From Oscillatoria princeps RMCB-10 (lineage in GTDB: Bacteria > Cyanobacteriota > Cyanobacteriia > Cyanobacteriales > Oscillatoriaceae), in assembly GCA_019359235.1 (NCBI GenBank), contig JAHHHT010000037.1, positions 1 to 64,000 of the forward strand: a DNA stretch of 64,000 nt. Direction: 5' to 3'. How positions within the stretch are numbered: the first letter of the stretch is position 1; each line of letters opens with the position of its first letter. A program made the position numbers and the translations under genes. Positions 27,516 through 36,800 of this stretch are shown one piece after another. The notes below the pieces were generated by a model that worked only from the letters and a program-made list of their open reading frames with translations, was not told the DNA's origin and did not search any database.

Positions 27516-27852
27516 TCAAATTTTCTCCTGAGCCACAAACTTTCCTGAGAAGGATGGCTGCTGGTGTTACAAAACTTAACAAGCTTGTCTCAGGGAGCGG
27601 GCCTAGGGCCTTCAGAAGATTATGGTTTCTCAGAGGACATTTTTGTAGTTTTTCAGACCTTTGCCCCCTCTTTTATACAATGCCCGACCGCCGCAAATCA
27701 TAAAGAAATGTAAATTTTATTCATAGTCGCTGGTACCGGCCTGAAAATTTCTCACAATCGCAGGGGGAGAGAGGGGGGAGTGGGAGAGACGCAAGAGAGG
27801 GAGAGGAACAAGAATCCGTCCCCCCTCACCCCATTTTGCCCGGCCCATGCGC
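27516..27852 (-). promoter_or_regulatory. Upstream region of the cpeC operon
   Basis: Read on minus, TTGTATAAAA at 27680-27671 is the best candidate for a -10 box, which would give an untranslated leader of about 150 bases. No good -35 accompanies it, as often with activator-dependent (CpeR-type) phycoerythrin promoters. A GGGAGAGAGGGGGGAGTGGGAGAG purine tract lies at 27767-27790. No gene here. Confidence 0.35.
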
Positions 27853-28407
27853 TCAGACAGCTTTCCGCTCCACGCCAAAGCCAACCAGGACAGGGTTGTC
27901 CAGGGGGTGCCCCTCAGGGGGGCGCTGGTAGTTGACAATCTTGCGGATGCGCAAAGTGGGATTGATCAGGGTAATCGAATCGACGGCAACCACACGGGTG
28001 TAGTTGGTGGTCATCAGCAGTTCTCGGGTGGTGGTGTCGAAGCGAAAATGAGAGATGATCGGTCTGGCCTCCTCGTAGGCTCTGTCCCGCAAGTAGTCCC
28101 CCTCTAGAATCGGCGAGTCAGAACTGACCGGCACAAACAGCAGATTCAGCTGTTGGGAGACTTCTTCCCCCTTCTCGGAAACCGTGTGAAACGCCAGATG
28201 ATATCCCGGCAGGCTGTCCAACTCAGGAGCAGGCGTGCGCCCGTTGTCCGAAAACACCTTGACCTTCAGACCGGCACTGAGAGCTTCGATAGTAAACTCG
28301 GTGTGCGAGCGCTCCACTTGATTGTGAGTCAGGTAATGGTAGGTGCGCTCTGTCTTCCAGGTGCCGGCGCAACAGTCAAAAAAATATTTAAACTTATCTA
28401 GAAACAT
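27853..28407 (-). CDS. CpcS/CpeS-family chromophore lyase
   Basis: 184 residues beginning FLDKFKYFFDCCAGTWKTERTYHYL with VERSHTEFTIEAL next, the N-terminal signature of a CpcS/CpeU-like lipocalin-fold lyase. The ATG at 28407 has GGAGG eight bases upstream, better than an ATG seven codons earlier. It lies 337 bases upstream of cpeC on the same strand. The S/U family attaches bilins to Cys82-type sites. Unlike the nearby cpeS it is intact, so it might partly cover for it. Which subunit it serves cannot be read from sequence. Confidence 0.78.
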   Translation of the reverse strand: MFLDKFKYFFDCCAGTWKTERTYHYLTHNQVERSHTEFTIEALSAGLKVKVFSDNGRTPAPELDSLPGYHLAFHTVSEKGEEVSQQLNLLFVPVSSDSPILEGDYLRDRAYEEARPIISHFRFDTTTRELLMTTNYTRVVAVDSITLINPTLRIRKIVNYQRPPEGHPLDNPVLVGFGVERKAV

Positions 28408-28525
28408 TGCTCTTGCCTCCGGCGTCATTAATTAGTTATCCGCGCTTCAGATGTCCGGTCGCAGGACAGGCGTCCCGCCTGTAACCCCCTTTTGCGAGCG
28501 TGCCAGCGTGCCCAGTAGCGACTGG

Positions 28526-29216
28526 CTATTCCACAGCACCGGCCCGCAGCAGCAATTCTACGGCTTGCTGGGGGCGAAAAGACTTTTTCGCCTCGTTCAA
28601 AGGAGTCCCACCCCAGCGGTTCTTTACATGGACATCAGCACCATTTTCCAGCAAAAGAGCCATCGTATCGATATGGCGAAAGCGCCGCTGCCATCATCAC
28701 AGGAGTCCAGCCACCGATGTTTTGGGTATTCACCCGAGCCCCACTTTCAATCAGGGCTTGGACGGTAGAGGTGTGGCCATTCTCAGCCGCCAGATACAAC
28801 GCCGTATCCCCAATATTATTTGTGGCGTCGGCGTCGGCACCCAAAGCAAGCAGCTGGCGCACCAAATCAGTCTGGCCATGTCGGGCGACAGACATCAAAA
28901 CCGTCTCCCCATAGCTGTTTCTGACATGGATGTCCGCTCCCGCCTCAATCAAAACCGCCACGACATCTCTGTAGTTGGACTCCGCTGCGTACATTAACGC
29001 CGTGTAGCCGGCCTCATTTTTCAGATTCACATCTGCCCCATGAGCCAGCAAGCTGTTGACGATATTCAGATAGCCCTCTGCAGCTGCCCACATCAGCGCC
29101 GCAGTCCCCCCATTGCCGAGGTGATTGACGTCAGCACCTCGAGCGAGCAAGGTGTCCACCGTGCCGGCATCACCCCGGAGCGCCGCCAAAATCAACTCAT
29201 CGCTAATTGTTGCCAT
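28526..29216 (-). pseudogene. Ankyrin-repeat protein, frameshifted near the C-terminus
   Basis: The first frame (29216 to 28635) encodes five to six ankyrin repeats (LLARGADVNHLGNGGTAALM, LLAHGADVNLKNEAGYTALM, LIEAGADIHVRNSYGETVLM). After GGWTPVMMAAA it goes astray. One base removed near 28689-28697 restores another repeat, LLLENGADVHVKNRWGGTPL, ending QQAVELLLRAGAVE and a stop at 28526; corrected length is about 229 residues. As written the product loses only the last repeat and may still fold. Its role, probably protein binding, is unknown. Confidence 0.8.
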
Positions 29217-29852
29217 TATTTTTCAGCTGTCAGGGATGTAATTGCGTTTGATTCTCACTCCCAGTATCTCGCGATACGAGAGTCAGAATCGCCCACTGCC
29301 TGACTTTCCCCGGGCGAGTTCAGCAGCCCAAATACCGCTCCGCCACGTTCGCACAAGGGCCACTCACAAAGGGCCGGCCCCGACTTTCGCTGCCGCAAAA
29401 AATTCGCCCAGTGCAGGCGAGGCTGGATCGGGTCTTGTATTCTTCTCAAGGGGTAAGAAACCGGGTTTCTTTGGGCTAGAAGGCAGGAAGAACGCTGCTC
29501 CCATCCAAAGAAACCCGGTTTCTGGTATGACTTGAGCGAGGCTAGCATCCAGACATCAGCCCAACTGCCAGTAAGATAAGAGCATGCTTTGTCGCCAATG
29601 TTACCGGCAGCCCAGTCTGATGGCACTTTTCACTTGCGTGGAGTCCGCTTCGATCCCCCCAACCCCCCTTAAAAAGGGGGGCTAGCTTCTTCCCCCCCTT
29701 TTTAAGGGGGGGTGAGGGGGGGATCAATATCTGTACCTCACTCAGTTGCAATCTGCTATAAGAACCAGATCCCGGGTTTGGGGCGGGAAAGGCGGCGCTA
29801 GAACCTTCAACCGAAACTCACTATTCGACCGGGGAGACTTGACGCGAACGTG
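29217..29852. repeat. Intergenic repeat cluster
   Basis: No gene. It carries paired AGAAACCGGGTTTCT-type palindromes at about 29456-29471 and 29509-29524, and a GATCCCCCC...GGGGGGATC element at 29652-29725 whose arms contain CCCCCCTTAAAAAGGGGGG hairpins. Related GATCCCCCC elements are at 57613-57689 and 59116-59214. GGGGAGAC at 29831 may be the ribosome site of the next gene. Confidence 0.75.
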
Positions 29853-31610
29853 ATGGAGTTGCAATGTTTGCCCTATGGCGCAGGCCATGCAGATGAAGGG
29901 GTTTGCCTGCTAGTGCGGATGGGGCCATACCGCATCCTGCTGGACTGCGGTCTGAGAGATATTTCGCCCCTGACTGCCAATCCAAATCAGCCACCGGCAG
30001 ATTTGGTGCTGTGCACTCACGCCCACCCGGATCATGCCAGAGGGTTGCTAGCACTCCACCGGGCGTTCCCGCAGCTGCCGGTGTACGCCAGTGAGGTGAC
30101 AGCCCAACTGCTGCCCCTGAATTGGCCCGAAATAGAGCCGGCAGCGCTGCCGCTGTTTTGTCAGGCGCTGCCCATGCAATCGCCGGTGGAATTCTTTGAC
30201 GGGTTGACAGCAAAATTGATCAGGGCCGGCCACCTGCCGGGGGCAGCGGCTATCTTGCTCACCCGCACCGCTGGCGGACAGAGCCACACGCTGCTGTACA
30301 CCGGCGACTTTTTCCTCTCCAACTCCCGCCTCGCCGATGGGCTGGCCCTGGAAGAGTTGCGGGGGCTGGGGCCAGACGTGCTGATTCTGGAAGGCAGCTA
30401 CGGCACGGCTCGCTACCCCCACCGCCGCAATCAGGAAAACCAGCTGGCAGAGCGGATCGAGGCGGCAATCCGAGAGCGGCGCAGCGTGCTTCTCCTGGCA
30501 CCGGCCCTGGGTTTGGGCCAAGAACTGCTGATGCTGCTGCGCTCTCACCACCACTTCACCGGTCGCGACATCGATATCTGGGTGGAAAGTTCCGTCGCCA
30601 CCGCCTGTGACGCCTACCTGGAAATCCTGCCGCAGCTGCCGGCATCGGTGCAGAATTTCGCCCGGCACCAGCCCCTGTTTTGGGACGAGCGAGTCCGCCC
30701 GCGCGTGCGCCGGTTGAGCCCAGAGCTGCGGGGCTCCCTTGGCCAAACTCCCTGCATCGCCCTTGCCGGTGAAACAGCCGATTTCAGCGATTACTGCCAT
30801 CCCGACACTGGCTCTTGGCTGGTCTTGCTGCCGGAACACCCCGGGCACCCGCTCAACCTCGAGTCCCCCAATCTGCTTTTGCCGGCGCAAACCCCCGTAA
30901 CCATTGAAACCTATTTACTGGCCGATCATTGCGACTGTCCGGGCACGACGCAGCTGATCCACAATCTGCGCCCCCAGCACGCCATCTTTGTCCACGGCTC
31001 CCCCACCTACCTGGCCGACCTGACGAATTTGGATGAGTTGCGCAATCGCTACCACTTGCACTGTCCCGGCACCGGCACCCTGGTAGAACTCCCGATTGGC
31101 GAGAAGTTTCTCCAGCCAGAGGTTGCGGAGACGCACTACGAAGGCGAGCTGACGGAACAGGGGACAGTGGTGACCATTACCCTGCCCAATGCTATGAAGG
31201 GAGATCCGCGCTGGCAGCATTTTGCTGATACCGGTTTGCTTTTGGCGCGATGGCAGGGTGAGGAACTGGTATTGCGCGGGCTGTCCCAACGCGAACTGCT
31301 CAGTCACTCCGACCGCACCGAGATGCCGCCTGACGTGGAGTGCTGCGGCAACTGCCGGTACTATCGGGGACAGCGATGCTGGAACCCCGCTTCGCCGCTG
31401 TTTGAGTTCAAGGTGACAGCCGATGGCTACTGTCCTGTTTTTGAGCCGGCTCACGCACCCCCCTCATCACCTGTAGCTTCCGAAAAAGACGAAGAACAAG
31501 CCGAACCAGAGGAACCAGAGGAACCACAGGAACCACAGGAACCACAGGAACCACAGGAACCACAGGAACCACAGGAACCACAGGAACCACAGGAACCAAA
31601 CCTCCCCTAA
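29853..31610 (+). CDS. Metallo-beta-lactamase-fold hydrolase with Cys motif and EPQ-repeat tail
   Basis: 585 residues. The metallo-beta-lactamase fold starts at the N-terminus and carries the zinc motif THAHPDHARG (about residues 52-61) and later GDFFLSN. The middle (about 170-380) resembles beta-CASP-type nucleases of the RNase J/CPSF group, with HGSP near 383. After about 490, a cysteine cluster CCGNCRYYRGQRCW...GYCPVFE suggests a second metal site. The last 45 residues are EEPEEP then nine EPQ units. It is probably an RNA-processing or related hydrolase; the substrate is unknown. I use the ATG at 29853; a GTG directly before it is possible. Confidence 0.8.
   Translation: MELQCLPYGAGHADEGVCLLVRMGPYRILLDCGLRDISPLTANPNQPPADLVLCTHAHPDHARGLLALHRAFPQLPVYASEVTAQLLPLNWPEIEPAALPLFCQALPMQSPVEFFDGLTAKLIRAGHLPGAAAILLTRTAGGQSHTLLYTGDFFLSNSRLADGLALEELRGLGPDVLILEGSYGTARYPHRRNQENQLAERIEAAIRERRSVLLLAPALGLGQELLMLLRSHHHFTGRDIDIWVESSVATACDAYLEILPQLPASVQNFARHQPLFWDERVRPRVRRLSPELRGSLGQTPCIALAGETADFSDYCHPDTGSWLVLLPEHPGHPLNLESPNLLLPAQTPVTIETYLLADHCDCPGTTQLIHNLRPQHAIFVHGSPTYLADLTNLDELRNRYHLHCPGTGTLVELPIGEKFLQPEVAETHYEGELTEQGTVVTITLPNAMKGDPRWQHFADTGLLLARWQGEELVLRGLSQRELLSHSDRTEMPPDVECCGNCRYYRGQRCWNPASPLFEFKVTADGYCPVFEPAHAPPSSPVASEKDEEQAEPEEPEEPQEPQEPQEPQEPQEPQEPQEPQEPNLP
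31505..31598 (+). repeat. 9-bp coding tandem repeat (GAACCACAG)
   Basis: About ten units of GAACCACAG, preceded by GAACCAGAG variants, encode Glu-Pro-Gln. Such an array can change length by slippage in steps of three residues without breaking the gene. Confidence 0.95.
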
Positions 31611-31707
31611 AAAGGCAGTGGGTGTCGCGCTTGGCGACACCCACAAACGGTGAGGGGGTGAGGGGGGGAAATTCTCCCGCTCTCCCCTGTTGTGAAGTCC
31701 GGCGTCC

Positions 31708-32019
31708 CTAGTCCTGAGGGAAATCTGGGAAGGAGTTGCGAATTTGTTCCGCTTCTGGGCAATCGTCAGAAACCAGGGGCTCAGCGTTGCCTCGCGGCAC
31801 GGAAGCTAGCTTCTGGGTAATCGCACCAATGCTTTCTAGGCGAACCATCTCTTCCCAAGAGCAAAGTTCGTCTTCTTCGTCGGTTTCGTAGCGCAGCGTC
31901 ACCAAGTCTCCCTCAATGTCAGTGATGCGAGCGCGTTCAATCCAACGCTGCTGGTCCCGCAAGAAAATAGAGACTTCACGACCGTCGCAACAGAGTTGAT
32001 AGATCTTGCGGTTTAGCAT
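31708..32019 (-). CDS. Small conserved cyanobacterial protein (DUF6679-like)
   Basis: 103 residues, beginning MLNRKIYQLCCDGREVSIFL with DQQRWIERARITDIEGDLVTLRYE and SWEEMVRLESIG. I recognise the pattern as a small soluble protein common in cyanobacteria with no assigned function. The ATG at 32019 has AGGAG seven bases upstream; ten codons of upstream frame lack support. It points away from the hydrolase gene end and is alone. Confidence 0.75.
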   Translation of the reverse strand: MLNRKIYQLCCDGREVSIFLRDQQRWIERARITDIEGDLVTLRYETDEEDELCSWEEMVRLESIGAITQKLASVPRGNAEPLVSDDCPEAEQIRNSFPDFPQD

Positions 32020-33880
32020 AGTGGTTCTCCTGAGGAGGTAACTTTTCAACTTTGTCAGTATTCTATTCTCAGACTTAACCTTTTAGCGCGAGAAACAACT
32101 TCGAGCCAAAGGTGACTTATCGAATCTCGCCTACAGAACTCACAGGGATTCCGTTTTCAGCTACTTCTTTTTTCTCTTATCATTGCCTGCAAACCGTATT
32201 AATTTTTCTGATTCGCTCTTACCGCAGAGGCGGGCAAGCCAACCGGCCCCAGTCGAAAAGCGGCTTCTTTCCACCGGCTTTGGGTGCCACCGCAACAGGC
32301 TGGCTTTAAGTTTGAATCAGGGGATTCCACTTTCGCACTTGAATTGTATCTTATACTGTTCATTGTACCCTGCCGGCACAGCAACTACCAGAATTCGATC
32401 GAATATCGCGCCCGACGGCTAGCTGCTGGCTCTGCTGGAACTGACCTTTCACGCATTTAATTTTTCTATTTAGGTTGCTCCTGCAAGGGTTAGAGGATTA
32501 TAGCGTTTAGTAATTGACGGTTCTAAACCCGTCCGTTGAATAGCGGATTAAATGCATCTTAGCTGAACTCAACCCCTCCGGTATGGCACCGGCTGCCTTT
32601 GATCTGCGCTCCCGCTGCCCTCCGCCCGCCTCCTCCGGGCCACTCACCGAAGCGCCGGCCCCACACGGGGTCTCCGCCGGAGCGTTCCAATGCATGCAAA
32701 AATCTTATCACCCGGTAAGACGGAAAGAGGGGGAGGTTTCAGGTTTCAGGGTTCAGGTTTCAGCTTGCAGAACGCGCCCGGGCGCGTTCCACAGTCCCAA
32801 CAGCCCACACCTTCACCCTATTTTTTCACAGAACCCCCTGCCCAGCCCCTAAGGGGACGCTCCCCCCGACCGCCCCTGATTATTAATCCGTTAAATTAAT
32901 TTTTAACCATGCCGCGCCAATAGCCCTTTTACTCTTGCAAAGCCTTGCCTGTGCGCCGCTCAAAAAGAATAAGCTTATAAGCGGAATATAGAATTGGCAA
33001 ACGGCTGCATGACTGGCCAATCCAAGGGAAACCGAATTAATCAAATTAGCCAAAACTTTATTATCCAACAAATTCAAGGTTTTCGAGCTGAAGCGCACAA
33101 AAATTCATGAGTGTGGCTGTCAGAGCACAGGTGCGTGACGCCAAGGGCGTCACACTACAATTTTTACTCCAACTCTTACTCCCCCTCCCCGCACACGGGG
33201 AGGGGGCTGGGGGGTGGGGTTCTTTATTGACCGGCACCGCCCAGATGCCATGCTGTCAGTCCCACAGTAGCCGTGGTTGCAGCACATCCGGACAGCGAGC
33301 CGTGTCCGCACTCCGCACCACCGGCTCCCCTTGGCCCAGAGTTTTGTTACAAAATCAAAACAATCGGGCTCGCCTTCACAAGTTCTTCACGGAGGGGGGC
33401 TAAATTTCAATCTATAGCCAGCAAGCGCCTGCTTTGAGGAGAGTGGCTGAGCTTTTCTCAAGGCTACAGTCCAAAACTCCCGATTGTGGGGAATCGCTCT
33501 GGCTTGCCGAGTGTGAGGGGGGAAAGCGCGCGCGGTAGCCGGAGAGCGCCACCAAAACGTTTGATGTCCCACCACAGCAGGAGCCCGCTGCGTGAACGCA
33601 GCTTGAACAAGTTGCCGGCTGCACGGGTAAGGAGAAACCGGACTGAGACAGGAATGGCGCACCCCCGGTTTCTCGGCGAGCCCTCAGTCAGCCAGCGCGG
33701 TCAGTATCCAGCTCAGAGATCCCGCAGCCTGGGCTTGTTGAATAACAAGCTCGACGGAAAAAACCAGTGACTGAGGCAGTTCCGGCAGTCTGGAGATTTT
33801 CAGGCTCTATTCGATGTCAGGGTTAAATGGGCTGAACTCGCACTCGTTGCACTTATACGGTGAAAAAAAAGGAGTCCGCC
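32020..33880. other. 1.8-kb stretch without a supportable gene
   Basis: All reading frames here are short and have no family features. Visible elements are a CCCCCTCCCCGCACACGGGGAGGGGG hairpin-type repeat near 33180-33205 (related to 211-229), a duplicated GGTTTCAGG tract at 32735-32765, and TGCATGCAAA at 32691. It may hold the promoter and leader of the next gene, decayed DNA, or a non-coding RNA; I see nothing that decides. Confidence 0.5.
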
Positions 33881-36800
33881 TTGAAAGTCAAGGAATTTGC
33901 CCGCCAGATAGACGCCATGCGCTCTCGCGTGACGGCGCTGAACTGTAGCGCCGGCACCTTGCCCCGGGGGTCACAATATTTCGGGGAGCAAGCCCTCGAA
34001 TATCTCCACACCGCCTTGGAAGAACTGCAAGTGACCTTCGAGGAGCTGGCCATCACTCGCCAAGCCCTAGAAGCAGAGCGCCACCGCTACCAGCATCTGT
34101 TCGAGTTCGCGCCGGAAGCCTGCCTGGTGACTGACCCAGCAGGGACAATCCTGGAAGTCAACCGCACCGCCGCCACACTGCTCAACTGCTCGCAGGAGTG
34201 GCTAGCAGGCAAACCGCTCTCGCTCTTCGTTTCTCAGGGAGACCGGCGTTGCTTTCGCTCCCAACTGAACCGGCTGCGCCAGAACGAGCAGGTGCGGGAG
34301 TGGACAGTACGCCTGTGCCGGCACAATGGCGAGCCTTTTGACGCCCAGCTCAGTGCTGGCACCCTGCGCGACGGCGAAGGCAACCCCGCTGCTTTGCGCT
34401 GGCTGGTTCGCGAGGCAACCTCCCGCCAGCCCGCTTCCGAGACGCAGCAAATCCGGGAGCGAGTCCTGGAAAGCATGGCCTGTGGCGTCAGCGTTTCCGA
34501 CGAGAAAGGTTACATCCTCTTTGCCAATCCGGCATTTGAAGCCATGTTCGGACACGCCCCAGGCGAGCTAACCGGCTCCCACGTCTCGATTCTCCACCAG
34601 AGCCCGCCAGAAGAGAGCGCCCCGACTGCCGGTGAAATCACGGAGGGGCTGCAGAGCCTCGGAACCTGGTGCGGGGAGCGAATTAATCGCAAGAAAGACG
34701 GAACGCTCCTGAGAACCCGCACCCGCACCCGCACCCTAGAAATCTCGGGCAAGAAATACTGGATATCTGTCGCGGAGGATCTCGCCCTTGGCCGGCAGGC
34801 AGAAGAAGCGCGCTTGCCTAGCTCGGATCTCTATCGCGCTATCTCGGAACTGACCTCTGATTATATCTATTTAGCAAAAATTACACCCGGTGGAGAACTG
34901 GTGACTGAATGGGTGAGTGAATCCTTCCACCGGCTGACCGGCTACAGCACAGACGAACTCACTGCCGGCGGCTGGCTGTGTCTGATTCACCCCGACGATT
35001 TGCCCAAAGCCAGTGAATTTATCAAAACTCTTTCTGCCAACCAGTCAAGTGCCGTAGAATATAGAATTTTCACAAAACAAGGCGACATCCGGTGGCTGCG
35101 CGATTCCGCACGACCGGAATGGGATGCCGGCTTTCGGGGGGCTGTTCGCATACTGGGCGCAGTGCAAGACATCACAGAGCGCAAACGGGTGGGGGAGGAA
35201 CTTGAAAAATCCCTCTCTCTCCTGCAGGCGGCACTCGAAGCAAGTGCCGATGGGATTATCGCCACTGACCCAGAGGGAAATATAACTACGTTTAACCTGC
35301 AGTTCCTGCAAATGTGGCGGCTCCCTGAGTCAGCTGTCGAGCGGAGTGAAAATCAAGTAGTGGCGCTGATGGGGGAGCAGCTAAAAGACCCAGAAGGCTT
35401 TTATTCCGAATTGGAGAGGCTGCGCAAACAGCCGGAGACAGTCAGCTACGAGAATCTGGAATTTAAGGATGGGAGAGTTTTCGCTTGCTATTCGCAGCCG
35501 CAGCGGTTAGGAGAAGAAATTGCCGGCAGAGTGTTTAGCTTTCGCAATATCAGCTTTCGCGCCCAAACAAAAAAAATGCTGCAGGAGAGCCAAGAGCGCT
35601 ATCGGGCGGTGGTTGAGCAGAGTTCTGACAGTATTTTACTGGTGGATGCCGGCACCTTTCGGATTCTGGAAGCCAATAGCGCCCTTTGCAACTTGCTCGG
35701 TTACACGAGGCAAGAAATTCTGGAACTGGCGCTGGAAGATATTGCTGCAGGCGAGCGCAAAAGTCTTAATTGCAATATCGGGCGCATCCGGAAGGAAAAA
35801 GGCGGCTTGCTGACCGGCTCGCGCTACCGCCGCAAAGATGGCTCGCTGGTGGAGGTGGAGGCGAGTTTTAGCCTCATTTCCTGCGGCGGAAAAGAGGTTT
35901 TCTGCGGGGTAGTTCGCGACATCACCCACCGAGTGCGCATGGAGGAAGCGCTGCGGGCGAGCGAAGAGCGGTATCGCTCGATCGTCGAGACGACCTCTGA
36001 GGGCGTCTGGATGGTTGATTCGGAAAATAAGATAGTCTTTGCCAACAGCAGAATGGCCCAAATGCTGGGCTACACTTTGGAGGAAATGGTGGGGATGCCG
36101 CTGTTTGCGCTCCTGGATGAGGGAGAGCGAGCCCTCGCTGGCGTGTCTGGGTGCTCGCACCGCTACCGGGAGCCCCTTGACTGCAAACTCCACCGCAAGG
36201 ATGGCTCTCAGCTGTGGGCGCTCGTGTCCGCTAGTCCCGTGTTCGATGCCGGTGCCAAGCACACCGGCTGTTTGCTGACGGCACTCGACATTACGGAGCG
36301 CAAGCGAGCGGAGGAGGCGCTGCAAAAAAGCCAGAGACGCCTGCGAAAACAGAATGCAGCGCTGGTGGAGCTGGCAAAGCGCAAGACGCAGGACAGTGGC
36401 GACCTGAATGCGGCGATTCGGAAAATTACCCGCACAGCGGCTCGCACCCTTGATGTCGAGCGGGTTAGCGTGTGGCTGTACAGCGACGGCAGATCGAAAA
36501 TTACTTGCGCTGACCTGTTTGAAAAGAGCCAAAAGCGTCACTCTTCTGGCACCGAGCTAAGGGCTGCGGACTATCCCGCGTATTTTCAAGCACTGCAAGA
36601 GGAGCGCACGATTGCGGCTGGTGACGCTCATTCCGATCCGAGAACTCAAGAGTTTTCAGCGTCTTACCTTTCTGTGCTGGGGATTGCCTCAATGCTGGAG
36701 GCACCGATTTGGCTGGGCGGGCAAATCGTGGGAGTTGTGTGTCACGAACATGTCGGTGTCGCCCGCGAGTGGGCGTGGGAGGAAGAGAATTTCGCCCGCT

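Noticed and set aside
33387-33770. Overlapping short frames in the 1.8-kb gap
   Set aside because: Low-complexity, Cys/Ser/Arg-rich translations with no conserved pattern on either strand.
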